Assembly (NCBI GenBank): GCA_024397875.1
Contig: CP073344.1
Location: forward strand, 1,479,001-1,543,000
Direction of reading: 5' to 3'
Source: Amphritea atlantica
GTDB taxonomy: Bacteria; Pseudomonadota; Gammaproteobacteria; Pseudomonadales; Balneatricaceae
Length of the DNA stretch: 64,000 nucleotides
This document shows, piece after piece, positions 8,863 to 17,707 of the stretch. A program made the translations under genes and the position numbers. Each line of letters opens with the position of its first letter. Positions within the stretch are counted from its first letter, which is position 1. The notes beneath the pieces were generated by a model that ran no database searches, was not told where the DNA came from, and saw only the letters and a program-made list of their open reading frames with translations.

Positions 8863-9660
8863 ATGAATAAGATTCCTGCTCTTATTTTATGTCTTTCACT
8901 GTCTGCTCAGGCTCAGGATCTTAAGCTTTCTGATGAATTTCTCCAGGCTGAACCGAGAATCAAACTGTATATGGCGTATGCCGAATACAAGATGGGCCAT
9001 CATGAACTGGCACGCCGAATGTGGCTGGCAACCGATGGCAGCGGTCGGGCTGAAGCCTTGTTTAACCTTGCCAACCTGTATGTTCAGGGCACCAGTGTCG
9101 ATAAAGATCCTCAGCGGGGTATGCAATTGTACCGGGAAGCTGCCGAAGCAGGCAGTCGGGCGGCCGCCTATCAGCTGGGGCTTATCTATCTGCATTCGCC
9201 GGTGTTTCAAAATCCGGAACTGGCCCGCTACTGGTTAACCGTGGCGGCTTTAGATGGCGACAGCGATGCGGCAACCCTGTTGGCCAGCATGGAAAGTAAT
9301 GATCCTGCCGATCCTCTGTCGCAGGTTGAGGTATTGCTGATCGAGGGAAATCCCGATCAGGCTCTGGCACTGCTGCAAGCACTGGCTGCCGCATCATCAC
9401 CGGACTATCGGGCGATAACGCGGTTGGCATGGCTGTATGAGAGTGGTCTGGCTGTGGAGCGGGATATTGACCGGGCCGCCAGCCTGTTCAGGCGGGCGGC
9501 CGAGGCGGGCAATGCTGAGGCCCAGTACGCCCTGTCGGTCATGTATCAGACCGGCGTAGGGCAGGTTCAGGATGACGAGTTAGCAAAACAGTGGTTGATG
9601 CGTTCGGCAGAACAAAACTATCCGCCTGCGATTAATAAGCTCGGCGCCGCGACTGACTGA
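8863..9660 (+). CDS. exported Sel1/TPR repeat protein
   Basis: Protein of 265 residues with a short signal peptide (MNKIPALILCLSLSAQAQ) followed by Sel1-like repeats, recognisable by pairs such as ALFNLANLYVQGTSVDKDP and AQYALSVMYQTGVGQVQDD. Such alpha-solenoids bind other proteins, usually in the periplasm. A GGGAGG box seven bases upstream supports the ATG at 8863. It lies between the cupredoxin-like gene and pedF, so it may belong to the alcohol-oxidation locus, but no direct link can be read from the sequence. Confidence 0.78.
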   Translation: MNKIPALILCLSLSAQAQDLKLSDEFLQAEPRIKLYMAYAEYKMGHHELARRMWLATDGSGRAEALFNLANLYVQGTSVDKDPQRGMQLYREAAEAGSRAAAYQLGLIYLHSPVFQNPELARYWLTVAALDGDSDAATLLASMESNDPADPLSQVEVLLIEGNPDQALALLQALAAASSPDYRAITRLAWLYESGLAVERDIDRAASLFRRAAEAGNAEAQYALSVMYQTGVGQVQDDELAKQWLMRSAEQNYPPAINKLGAATD

Positions 9661-10081
9661 TACGCTGTGGCAGCGGTAGCGATCCTGTTATGGTGATAGT
9701 GGTCTGTGGCAGCTCCACGATGGCCGGTGTTAAAGACTAACACCGAGCGGCTTTTTGTCGGGAGAGTGAAGCCCGATGCTGAGCAGGGCTGCCTGATTTA
9801 ACGATATATTTTCATGCTTTTGCGAATTAATGGTCTCTTATGAAAATGTATGATCAGACCGTATTTGGTCTAAGTGCATGATATTTAATCTTTATTATCT
9901 CCGCTCTATTCAGTTCTAGTACCAAGGTACTAGTTTTTCAGCACCAAAGCAGAATTCTTGAGCTTTGCCTCCCTATTCTATTATCTAACTTATAGCGATC
10001 TCCCGGTTTTTTGCGAAGTGTATTCCAAGGTAAGGCCGGCAGATCCAGGATTTTAAAACTCTAATAAGACTGGTGATGTAA
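9661..10081. other. 421-bp intergenic region upstream of pedF
   Basis: No gene seen. An eight-pair hairpin CGGTGTTA / TAACACCG at 9725-9745, followed closely by CTTTTTG, may terminate the Sel1 gene. The rest is AT-rich and probably holds the pedF promoter, including the palindrome listed at 9916. Confidence 0.5.
9916..9933. promoter_or_regulatory. perfect palindrome, candidate operator upstream of pedF
   Basis: CTAGTACC-AA-GGTACTAG is an 18-base inverted repeat, 149-166 bases upstream of pedF. Its core GTACCAAGGTACT resembles GTTCCAAAGTACC upstream of pqqA (29506) and ATACTAAAGTACC upstream of the agmR/cyclase pair (2141). A shared regulator is inferred, not known. Confidence 0.45.
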
Positions 10082-10525
10082 ATGAGAAAGCCAACTAAAA
10101 CTCTGGGTGCTGTTGCTGCGGGGACTCTATCTATGCTGCTGTCAGTGCAGGTAATGGCGCATGGTGATGTAACGCCGCAGTCGGTTGATGTTCATGAGCT
10201 GAAGCAATTGGGTGAAGAGTGGCTGGATGAAAATCCCTATGGTGAAGACTATGAAAAGCATGATGTTGCACTTGAGGTTGGTTTTTCGGCCTACACTCAA
10301 AACTGTGCTCGCTGTCATGGACTGGAAGCCATCTCTGGTGGAATCGCGCCTGACCTGCGTTACCTTGAGGAAGGTATAGAGGGCGATGATTGGTTTAAGT
10401 ATCGGGTCATTAACGGTGCGGTTCGTGATGGTCGGGTGTATATGCCTAAAATGGCGGATTACCTGAGTCAGGAAGCACTGTGGGCCATCCGGACCTGGTT
10501 GGTTTCAGTATCGACGACTGAGTAA
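10082..10525 (+). CDS. pedF: cytochrome c550, PedF type
   Basis: Periplasmic monohaem cytochrome of 147 residues. A signal peptide (cleavage near VMA-HG) precedes a haem site CARCH at about residues 77-81; a Met in YMPKM is the likely second iron ligand. The family accepts electrons from PQQ-dependent alcohol dehydrogenases such as ExaA/PedE. It is followed after 12 bases by a binding-protein gene, then a PqqD-like gene and exaA, all on the same strand, which fits a redox module resembling xoxF-xoxG-xoxJ of methylotrophs in gene content. Confidence 0.85.
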   Translation: MRKPTKTLGAVAAGTLSMLLSVQVMAHGDVTPQSVDVHELKQLGEEWLDENPYGEDYEKHDVALEVGFSAYTQNCARCHGLEAISGGIAPDLRYLEEGIEGDDWFKYRVINGAVRDGRVYMPKMADYLSQEALWAIRTWLVSVSTTE

Positions 10526-10537
10526 ACGGAGTCAGTG

Positions 10538-11443
10538 ATGCGAATTCTAGTCCTGCTAGCTGTATTGACCCTGAGTTGGACCAGTACAGCTCAGGCGCGT
10601 TATTACGATGATGTGATCGCCAGTGGTGTTGTCTACATTGGTGCATACAGAGACTTCCCGCCTTACTCGTTTGAGGCAGGTGGGAAACCGCAAGGCGTGG
10701 ATATTGAGATTGGTCGTCGTATCGCTGAGGCCTTCGGTCTGAAGATGGAGGTGCACTGGATTACTCCGGATGAAAACCTCGAAGACGATCTGCGTAACAA
10801 TGTCTGGAAAGGGCATTACCTGGATAAAGACCAGGAAAACCCGCTGGCGGCGAAGCATCTCGCCGATGTAATGATGCGCGTACCCTATGATCGGGAATAC
10901 GCGTTTAAGCGCGACGGTCAGGGACTTCTGATCAATGATCAGGTGGTGCTGTTCGGCCCCTATCAGCGTGAGCGTTGGCAGGTGGCGTTCGACAGCGAAA
11001 AGCTTGAGCGGGTCGGTACTGTTGCCGTATTTCAGTATCACCCTATCGGTGTAGAAATTGATAGCTTGCCTGATTTCTATCTGACCTCGGCCTTTGGTGG
11101 CCGTATGCGAAATAACACCCGCCACTATTTCAGCAATAGTGAAGCCTTTGCCGCGATGCAGGCTGGTGAGGTGGATGCCGTTATGGGGATGCGGGCTGAA
11201 GTTGACTGGCAGATTGGTCAGGCAGCCAGTACCCGCTACAAACTAGCCGAAAATGGTTTTCCCACCATGGGTAAGCAGCAGTGGGATATCGGTATGGCGG
11301 TTTCACAGCGTTATCGCCAGTTGGGGAATGAGGTTGAAGTTGTCGTTGACCGTCTGATCCGCAGCGGTGAGATAGAAAAGATTTATGCCAGCTATAACCT
11401 GCGCTATGAACTGCCAGGGTTGTATCAGGATGTCGCTCAATAA
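10538..11443 (+). CDS. quinoprotein dehydrogenase-associated periplasmic binding protein (MoxJ/XoxJ-like)
   Basis: Protein of 301 residues with a signal peptide (cleavage near AQA-RY) and a family-3 solute-binding fold (VYIGAYRDFPPYSF; GVDIEIGRRIAEAFG). The related MoxJ/XoxJ proteins are found beside PQQ-dependent dehydrogenases and are thought to help assemble or load them rather than to import a nutrient. ATG at 10538 is preferred to the overlapping GTG at 10535 because GGAG lies six bases before it. The gene follows pedF by 12 bases, so they are probably co-transcribed. Confidence 0.8.
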   Translation: MRILVLLAVLTLSWTSTAQARYYDDVIASGVVYIGAYRDFPPYSFEAGGKPQGVDIEIGRRIAEAFGLKMEVHWITPDENLEDDLRNNVWKGHYLDKDQENPLAAKHLADVMMRVPYDREYAFKRDGQGLLINDQVVLFGPYQRERWQVAFDSEKLERVGTVAVFQYHPIGVEIDSLPDFYLTSAFGGRMRNNTRHYFSNSEAFAAMQAGEVDAVMGMRAEVDWQIGQAASTRYKLAENGFPTMGKQQWDIGMAVSQRYRQLGNEVEVVVDRLIRSGEIEKIYASYNLRYELPGLYQDVAQ

Positions 11444-11596
11444 TACAAAGAGTTGCAGTGAAACCCTTCTGTCCGGGACTGCTAAGAATCAGGCTTCAGT
11501 CGGGTATCAGCGTGCGATAGTTGTCTCTGAAGCAAAGGGTTCTGTTTCGGGTGACTGTGTGTCAGCGTTCTTCATGTTAGATAGGGAGGCTTTGTT

Positions 11597-11890
11597 ATGA
11601 TCACTGCAATGCCAGGTCTGATGCCGGTATTGAAGGCTGATTGCAAACTCTATTTTGACGGCCAGCATAATCGTTGGGTGCTGAAAGGACCGCGGCAGCT
11701 TATCTTTCCGGACCGGCTGACCCTGATGACACTGCAGGCGTGCGATGGCAGTTGCACGGGGGCTCAGATAGCCCGCTCACTGGCGTCATTCTCAGAACTG
11801 AAGAATATTACTGAATACGATGTGCTTGACGTGCTGGAGGAGTTTGAGCGGCGTGGCTTCATATCGGTTCTGAGTGCCAGAACCGGATGA
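11597..11890 (+). CDS. PqqD-like peptide-binding protein (second copy)
   Basis: Protein of 97 residues with the PqqD layout: a beta hairpin (KLYFDGQHNRWVLKGPRQLIFPD) and a helical C-terminal part (YDVLDVLEEFERRGFISVL). PqqD binds the PqqA peptide and presents it to the radical SAM enzyme PqqE. The window has another pqqD inside pqqABCDE (31476), so this is a paralogue lying directly before exaA. It starts at ATG 11597 with AGGGAGG nine bases upstream. It could serve PQQ synthesis or a different modified peptide; the sequence does not decide. Confidence 0.72.
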   Translation: MITAMPGLMPVLKADCKLYFDGQHNRWVLKGPRQLIFPDRLTLMTLQACDGSCTGAQIARSLASFSELKNITEYDVLDVLEEFERRGFISVLSARTG

Positions 11891-11907
11891 TGTCTGCAGT
11901 AATGGTA

Positions 11908-11927
11908 AGTAGTACTACTAAGTAAGT
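11908..11927. promoter_or_regulatory. candidate operator upstream of exaA
   Basis: The palindrome AGTAGTACTACT overlaps TACTACTAAGTAAGT (11913-11927), which matches a box upstream of exaC (19437) at 13 of 15 bases. It lies about 131 bases before the exaA start. The function is inferred from repetition at related genes. Confidence 0.4.
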
Positions 11928-12057
11928 ATAAAACTCATTCCCCCGGTTAATTGTTGGAATGGTTGCAAATTAACAAAATGTTATCAGGTCTGGAATCTAT
12001 GCTCAGATCTGGTGAGAGTCAGAAAATAAGAACAATCCTTAATCAAGGAGCAATGCA

Positions 12058-13821
12058 ATGAAGAAGTTCAGCGGCAGTTTTGCTGTGACAGCGCTGGTTG
12101 CAGCAATGTCTGTATCGGGCGTGAGTCAGGCAAGCGTAACCGATAAAGATATTCTGCAGGATCAGAAGACAGTAGAAGATGTGGTATCCAATGGTCTGGG
12201 CCCGCGCGGACAGCGCTATAGTCCGCTGGATAAGATCAATACTGACACTGTAAAAGATATGCGTCCTGTCTGGTCGTTCTCTTTTGGTGGAGAGAAACAA
12301 CGGGGTCAGGAATCCCAGCCGATGGTTAAAGATGGCGTGATGTATGTCACCGCTTCATATTCCCGGGTATTCGCAGTGGATACTAAAACCGGTGATGAGT
12401 TGTGGGAATACAATGCCCGTCTGCCGGATGGCATCATGCCATGTTGTGACGTTATCAACCGGGGTGTCGCCCTGTACGACGACCTGGTGATCTTCGGTAC
12501 TCTGGATGCCAAACTGGTGGCGCTGGATGCCAAGACCGGTAAGGTTAAGTGGAAAAAGACCGTTGCTGATTATAAAGAGGGCTACTCAATCACAGCCGCT
12601 CCTATGGTCGTTAATGGTAAAGTCATCACCGGCGTATCCGGTGGCGAATTCGGTATCGTCGGTAAAGCTGAAGCCTACGATGCTAAGACCGGTAAAATCC
12701 TCTGGTCCCGTCCGACTGTAGAAGGTCATATGGGTTACATCTGGAAAGACGGCAAAAAAGTTGAAAATGGTATCTCCGGTGGTAAACCAGGTCAGACCTG
12801 GCCTGGCGACCTGTGGAAGAGCGGTGGCGCGGCTACCTGGCTGGGCGGCACTTACGACCCGGACACCAACTCACTCTTCATCGGCACCGGTAACCCTGCG
12901 CCATGGAACTCCCATATGCGTCCGGGCGACAACCTGTTCTCCTCATCTCGCCTGGCGATCGATCCGGATACCGGAAAGATTAAATGGCACTTCCAGACCA
13001 CGCCACACGATGGCTGGGATTATGATGGTGTAAACGAGCTGATCGCATTCGATTATATGGATGGCGGCAAAACCGTGAAGGCCGCAGCAACTGCTGACCG
13101 TAACGGCTTTATGTATGTCCTCAACCGTACTAATGGTGACTTCATCCGCGGCTTCCCGTTCGTTGATGAGATCAGCTGGGCGACAGGACTGGATAAGAAA
13201 GGTCGTCCGATCTATAACGAAAAGATGCGTCCGGGTAACCCAAGTGCGTCTGAAGATGGTAAGAAAGGTTCATCTGTTCATGCTGTACCAGCCTTCCTGG
13301 GTGGTAAGAACTGGATGCCTATGGCTTACAGCCAGGATACCGAGTTGTTTTATGTTCCCTCTAACGAGTGGGGCATGGATATCTGGAATGAGCCAACCGC
13401 CTATAAAAAAGGTGCAGCTTACCTGGGTGCCGGCTTTACTATCAAGCCTCTGACTGAAGATCACATCGGTGTGCTTCGGGCGATGGATCCGAAAACCGGT
13501 AAAGAGGTATGGCGTTATCAGAACTTCTCTCCACTCTGGGGTGGTGTTCTGGCAACCGCGGGTAACCTGGTATTTATCGGTACACCTGAAGGCTACCTGA
13601 AAGGCTTCGATGCTAAGACGGGTGAAGTGAAATATCAGTTCAATACCGGTTCCGGTATCGTTGGTTCACCAATCACCTGGGAACAGGATGGCGAGCAGTT
13701 CCTCTCGGTCGTATCCGGCTGGGGTGGTGCAGTACCACTGTGGGGTGGTGAAGTGGCCAAGCGTATTAAGCACCTGAATCAGGGTGGTTCAGTCTGGACC
13801 TTCAAACTGCCTAAGTCTTAA
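12058..13821 (+). CDS. exaA: PQQ-dependent alcohol dehydrogenase, ExaA type with lanthanide-type Asp pair
   Basis: Periplasmic quinoprotein of 587 residues that would oxidise ethanol or other alcohols to aldehydes and pass electrons to a c-type cytochrome. A signal peptide ([25 protein letters not shown]) precedes the eight-bladed propeller, with W-docking motifs such as [13 protein letters not shown]. The vicinal disulfide over PQQ is Cys129-Cys130 (MPCCDV). The catalytic Asp is D321 in WDYDGVNE; the residue two further on is also Asp (D323), which in this family marks lanthanide rather than calcium enzymes. No cytochrome domain is present, so PedF is the likely partner. AAGGAGC upstream supports the start. 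Confidence 0.9.
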   Translation: MKKFSGSFAVTALVAAMSVSGVSQASVTDKDILQDQKTVEDVVSNGLGPRGQRYSPLDKINTDTVKDMRPVWSFSFGGEKQRGQESQPMVKDGVMYVTASYSRVFAVDTKTGDELWEYNARLPDGIMPCCDVINRGVALYDDLVIFGTLDAKLVALDAKTGKVKWKKTVADYKEGYSITAAPMVVNGKVITGVSGGEFGIVGKAEAYDAKTGKILWSRPTVEGHMGYIWKDGKKVENGISGGKPGQTWPGDLWKSGGAATWLGGTYDPDTNSLFIGTGNPAPWNSHMRPGDNLFSSSRLAIDPDTGKIKWHFQTTPHDGWDYDGVNELIAFDYMDGGKTVKAAATADRNGFMYVLNRTNGDFIRGFPFVDEISWATGLDKKGRPIYNEKMRPGNPSASEDGKKGSSVHAVPAFLGGKNWMPMAYSQDTELFYVPSNEWGMDIWNEPTAYKKGAAYLGAGFTIKPLTEDHIGVLRAMDPKTGKEVWRYQNFSPLWGGVLATAGNLVFIGTPEGYLKGFDAKTGEVKYQFNTGSGIVGSPITWEQDGEQFLSVVSGWGGAVPLWGGEVAKRIKHLNQGGSVWTFKLPKS

Positions 13822-13842
13822 TGTCGGGCAGATCGTAAAATT

Positions 13843-13875
13843 AAAAAGGCCGATGCATCTGCATCGGCCTTTTTT
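13843..13875 (+). terminator. rho-independent terminator after exaA
   Basis: GGCCGATGCA and TGCATCGGCC form a ten-pair stem with a two-base loop, preceded by five A and followed by six T. A strong, bidirectional-looking terminator. Confidence 0.92.
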
Positions 13876-13966
13876 GTTTGTCAGACATTTTGCCACAGCG
13901 TTCACAGGTAAAGTCCGCTGAATAGTTTCTCTGTGTTCCGGGCGTCCTCAGTGGTAGCTGTTTTGG

Positions 13967-14803
13967 TTATTCCGGCACCAGAATATCGCAGCTCGAAAAA
14001 GCTCCTTTACCTTCATCGAGGGCTTTAACCAGTTGCGGCAACAGGGTGTTCATCTGCTCAAACAGCGTCCAGGGCGGGTTGATAACGATCATCCCGGAAG
14101 AGGTCATTCCCCGTTCTGCTGAGTCGGGTTCCAGTCCCAGTTCAAAGCGTTGAATATTACGTATGCCGCTGCTGATAAACAGTTTTTCAAGTTTACGGAT
14201 ACGGTGGCGATCCACTACCGGGTACCACAAGGCATAGGTTCCGGTGGCAAATTTGCGATGGGCGTTTTTCAGTACTTTAAACACCTGGTCGTAATCGCTT
14301 TTGATCTCGTAGGACGGGTCCATCAGCACCAGCGCCCGCCGCGAGGCAGGCGGGAGTAGTGACAGCAGACCTTCGAGGCTGTCCTGATTCAATACTCTGA
14401 TATGCCGGTTGTCGCGGGTATTCTGAGTCAGCAATTTATAATCGGTCGGATGCAACTCATACAGGGTTGCCCGATCCTGTGGCCGCATAAAATGGCTGGC
14501 GATCAGCGGGGAGCCGGGATAAAACTTTAAGTTCCCTGCCGGGTTGCAGCTGCGAATGGCAGAAAAATAGCGGGCAAGGGCGGGCCACTCCTCCGGCTTC
14601 AGCTTACCGATGCCATTGCTGTACTCACCCAGCTTCTCCGCCTGTGCTGACTGCAGGTTGTATAACCCGGCCCCGGCGTGGGTATCGATATAGTCAAACG
14701 GTTTGTCTTTTTTGATCAGGTGCTCGAGAATCTCGGTCAATACGATGTGTTTTAGAAGGTCGGCAAAGTTGCCTGCATGAAAAGAGTGTCGATAACTTAG
14801 CAA
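13967..14803 (-). CDS. rlmJ: 23S rRNA (adenine2030-N6)-methyltransferase RlmJ
   Basis: Protein of 278 residues with the typical RlmJ N terminus (MLSYRHSFHAGNFADLLKH). The methylation motif appears as DPSYE instead of the usual DPPYE, with KSDYDQV following as in the family. It methylates A2030 of 23S rRNA. It stands alone on the minus strand between the exaA terminator and a cytochrome b561 gene, so it is a housekeeping gene unrelated to the alcohol locus. The Pro to Ser change in the motif is unusual but I would still expect activity. Confidence 0.9.
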   Translation of the reverse strand: MLSYRHSFHAGNFADLLKHIVLTEILEHLIKKDKPFDYIDTHAGAGLYNLQSAQAEKLGEYSNGIGKLKPEEWPALARYFSAIRSCNPAGNLKFYPGSPLIASHFMRPQDRATLYELHPTDYKLLTQNTRDNRHIRVLNQDSLEGLLSLLPPASRRALVLMDPSYEIKSDYDQVFKVLKNAHRKFATGTYALWYPVVDRHRIRKLEKLFISSGIRNIQRFELGLEPDSAERGMTSSGMIVINPPWTLFEQMNTLLPQLVKALDEGKGAFSSCDILVPE

Positions 14804-15242
14804 AGCAGCGTCCTGATCAGAGTGTTTGAGTATAGAATGTTTGGGTCTAGAGTGTAGCGATGGTGCAGACTATCGGTTTATTCCCCTGTCGGGTCAATAG
14901 ACCCGGTGGATTTTACGTTTTTTCTGTACATTATCGAGGCTTAACGGGCAAAGCATAATTAATGCGAAGCGCGCAATAGTCGGCCTCTGAAAGGGTGGCT
15001 CTGTACGGGGCTACTGTGTATCGCTGCTGCGCTATACCCGGTTACGACTGATGATCCTGAGGAATGTCTGAACATTTTAAATCTCTGTCATAGCGTAGTA
15101 ATACCCTCTGCTTCGGCGATGCCGGGTTGGTTTGTGGCTTTATGTTATAGAATGACAGAACAGGAATATCAAATCAGGTCTGGTTTTTATGGGCCAGGGC
15201 CGGGTGTTTGAGCGCCGTCACTGGTATCACCGGGATAGGGTC
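14804..15242. other. 439-bp intergenic region
   Basis: Separates the divergent rlmJ and cytochrome b561 genes. No convincing gene or structured element was found. Promoters in both directions are expected; a possible -10 box, TATAGAAT, lies near 15145. Confidence 0.4.
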
Positions 15243-15866
15243 ATGTCTGAAAAAGTGTATGTATGGGATAAGTTTGTTCGTTTGTTTCACTGGTCACTGG
15301 TGGTGCTGTTTCTAATCAGTTATCTCTCGGCAGAAGAGGTCGAGTGGCTGCATGTCTATTCCGGCTATGCTATCGCAGGACTGGTTGTGCTACGTGTTAT
15401 CTGGGGGGTTATAGGTAGCCAGTATGCGCGGTTTACCGATTTTGTTCCTTCAATCTCTTCTGCTAAGGCGTACATTGTGGCCATCAGATCCGGTAAACCG
15501 GGACACTATCTGGGGCATAACCCTCTGGGTGGGCTGATGGTTATCGCGTTGCTGGTAATGCTGACACTGACGACCCTGAGCGGAATGAAGCTTTACGCAG
15601 TAGAAGAGGGTAAAGGTCCTCTGGCGGGGGGCGCGCAGATTCAGCTTCTCAGTCCTGTATATGCCGATGATGATCATGATAAACGCCACGATAACCATAA
15701 TGAGGAAGGAGAGGGTAATGAATTGTGGCAAGCGCTTCATGAGCTTTCTGTGAATCTGATGCTGCTGTTAATCTTTTTGCATGTGGCCGGCGTAGTGATT
15801 TCCAGTTGGATACATAATGAGTCGCTGATTAAGGCGATGCTGAGCGGATATAAAGAAAAGCGCTGA
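15243..15866 (+). CDS. cytochrome b561 family protein
   Basis: Membrane dihaem cytochrome of 207 residues with four transmembrane segments. His residues suited to haem b occur in VRLFHW, in LHVYSGY and near LIFLHVAGV. Between helices 3 and 4 is a very acidic, His-rich loop (DDDHDKRHDNHNEEGEG), common in this subgroup and possibly metal-binding. It would carry electrons between the quinone pool and a periplasmic or soluble partner. ATG 15243 is chosen because it gives the usual start (KVYVWDKFVRLFHW); the longer frame to 15189 adds an unconvincing tail. Confidence 0.85.
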   Translation: MSEKVYVWDKFVRLFHWSLVVLFLISYLSAEEVEWLHVYSGYAIAGLVVLRVIWGVIGSQYARFTDFVPSISSAKAYIVAIRSGKPGHYLGHNPLGGLMVIALLVMLTLTTLSGMKLYAVEEGKGPLAGGAQIQLLSPVYADDDHDKRHDNHNEEGEGNELWQALHELSVNLMLLLIFLHVAGVVISSWIHNESLIKAMLSGYKEKR

Positions 15867-15965
15867 AGCGACTCAGAATGCTGTACTGAGGCCGGAGACA
15901 AACCGTTAATGGCGGTTATCTGCTGTCCTCGGTAACAGGCGACCGCTTGCCCTGCGGATCAGCGT

Positions 15966-16862
15966 TTATTCGCCAGGCTGTTCCAGGTGCTGGTGACAGT
16001 AGCTGATCAGTTGTCGGGTCAGGTTTTTTCCGGTCTCGGTGGCCAGGTTCCAGCTGTGCCAATACAGGGGGACTTCAATACTCTGGCCAGCTGCAATCTC
16101 AATAACGGCACCGGACTCTATCTGTGCCTTCATCTGCAGATCCGGAGCCATACCCCAGGCGAAGCCGCGTTGTATAAGCTCTGTAAATGCCTCGGAAGAG
16201 GGGACCCGGTGACGGGGGTAGGTCTGTACAGCAGGATAGAACTGGCTGATAAAGTTATCCTGAAGTTCATCTTTTTCGTTATATTCCACTGCTGGCGCAT
16301 TGGCCAGCGCGTCAGCAGAGACCCCGTTGGCAAAATAGCGCTGTACAAATCCGGGGCTGGCCAGTGCCAGGTAGCGACTGATCCCCAGGTATACGGCATT
16401 GCAGCCCTGCAGCGGCTTGCTGGTGGCACTGATGCAGCCCTGAACATCTCCCTGTCGCAGTAGCAGGTGGGTCTGATCCTGATCATCGACTCGCAGATCA
16501 AGCAATACCTCGCTCTGTTCCAGTACCGGCTGCAGCGCATCCATAAACCAGGTTGCCAGCGTATCCGCATTCAGCCCGATCGTTAATTTGGTAAAGCCCT
16601 CATCCCGGGTGTTTCCCAGCGTTTTCACAAGCTCACTCTGCAGCAGTGTGACCTGATGATAGTGACGTTGTAACTGCTCTCCGGCTGATGTCAGACGCAA
16701 GGGTTGACTGCGCACCAGTAACAGCTGGCCGGCAGACTCTTCTAACTGTCGGATGCGTTGCGAAATGGCGGACTGGGTCAGAAATAACCGTTTTGCTGCG
16801 CGGTCAAAACTCTGTTCCTCCATGACCGTGGCGAGAGCCTGGAGTTGGCGATAATCAAACAT
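15966..16862 (-). CDS. argP: LysR-family regulator ArgP
   Basis: DNA-binding regulator of 298 residues with an N-terminal winged helix (FDYRQLQALATVMEEQSF...TQSAISQRIRQLEE) and a C-terminal ligand domain. The start resembles ArgP/IciA (DYRTLQALDAV). In enterobacteria ArgP activates the exporter gene argO in response to arginine and lysine. Here a LysE/ArgO exporter is divergent across an AT-rich gap of 180 bases, which supports the call. The operator is presumably in that gap. Confidence 0.85.
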   Translation of the reverse strand: MFDYRQLQALATVMEEQSFDRAAKRLFLTQSAISQRIRQLEESAGQLLLVRSQPLRLTSAGEQLQRHYHQVTLLQSELVKTLGNTRDEGFTKLTIGLNADTLATWFMDALQPVLEQSEVLLDLRVDDQDQTHLLLRQGDVQGCISATSKPLQGCNAVYLGISRYLALASPGFVQRYFANGVSADALANAPAVEYNEKDELQDNFISQFYPAVQTYPRHRVPSSEAFTELIQRGFAWGMAPDLQMKAQIESGAVIEIAAGQSIEVPLYWHSWNLATETGKNLTRQLISYCHQHLEQPGE

Positions 16863-17042
16863 AGTGGGTCTCAGATAAGGTTGTGTTTCTGACCGGGTTG
16901 ATAAGGATGGGTGCTCAACCTGGGCAATTAAATATAGCTATATTAATTTTTCTAATGAAATATAAATATTATTAGTTTTACTAAACTGTGTCGATTTTTT
17001 ATTCTGCTTGCTCATCAAGTGCAGAACGGAATACACACTCTC
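16863..17042. promoter_or_regulatory. argP/argO divergent promoter region
   Basis: AT-rich, including runs around 16930-16985, between the divergent regulator and exporter genes. This is where ArgP binding would be expected; no individual site was assigned. Confidence 0.45.
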
Positions 17043-17669
17043 ATGCTGTCATTTATATCAGCTCCTTTTCTGACCGGGCTGGCCACCAGTGCTGGCCTGA
17101 TAATTGCCATCGGCGCCCAGAATGCGTTTGTTCTGAGCCAGGGCGTGCGTCGTGAATACCACTGGTCGATTGCCGGGGTATGCAGTCTGATTGATGCACT
17201 GCTGATTACCGCTGGCGTTGCGGGGATGGGGGTGCTAATTGGTCAGTCGGAGCTGGCGTTGAAACTGATCAGCTGGGCAGGGGGAGCATTTCTCCTGTGG
17301 TATGGCGCTAATGCGCTTCGCTCAGCGCTGCGCAGTGAGTCAATGACGCTCTCCGCGAACAATTTTTCCAGTCTGCAGTCCGCATTGCTGACCACCGTGG
17401 CACTGAGTCTGCTGAATCCTCATGTCTACCTCGATACCGTGGTATTGCTGGGGAGTATTGGTGGTCGCTATCCCGACCAGGAGCGTTACTGGTTTGGTGC
17501 GGGGGCTGCAATGTTCTCTTTTGTCTGGTTTTTTTCGCTGAGTCTTGGGGCTCGCTGGCTGGCTCCGTTGTTTCGCAGGCCGGTCAGCTGGCGCATTCTG
17601 GATGGACTGGTATGTGTGATGATGTGGACGTTGGCGGGTTTGTTACTAAGCGGCAACCTCAGCCCCTGA
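17043..17669 (+). CDS. argO: LysE/ArgO-family amino acid exporter
   Basis: Inner-membrane protein of 208 residues with about six helices and the LysE family signature near the N terminus (GLIIAIGAQNAFVLSQGVRR) and LNPHVYLDTVVLLG in the middle. It would export arginine or related basic amino acids. Its regulator ArgP is divergent. ATG 17043 is preferred over GTG 17019 because it gives the family's usual N terminus; neither has a strong ribosome binding site. The exact substrate is inferred from the ArgP pairing. Confidence 0.85.
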   Translation: MLSFISAPFLTGLATSAGLIIAIGAQNAFVLSQGVRREYHWSIAGVCSLIDALLITAGVAGMGVLIGQSELALKLISWAGGAFLLWYGANALRSALRSESMTLSANNFSSLQSALLTTVALSLLNPHVYLDTVVLLGSIGGRYPDQERYWFGAGAAMFSFVWFFSLSLGARWLAPLFRRPVSWRILDGLVCVMMWTLAGLLLSGNLSP

Positions 17670-17680
17670 TGTTCAGGGGC
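17662..17680. terminator. terminator hairpin between convergent genes
   Basis: GCCCCTGA and TCAGGGGC form an eight-pair stem with a three-base loop, overlapping the stop codon of the exporter gene and facing the end of the chemoreceptor gene. There is no T tract. Confidence 0.5.
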
Positions 17681-17707
17681 ATCCGGCCAGAGAGTTGATC
17701 TGATTTT

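Noticed and set aside
11444..11596. Short frame between the MoxJ-like and PqqD-like genes
   Set aside because: Overlaps the end of the upstream gene in another frame and has no start signal; the stretch is better seen as leader of the PqqD-like gene.
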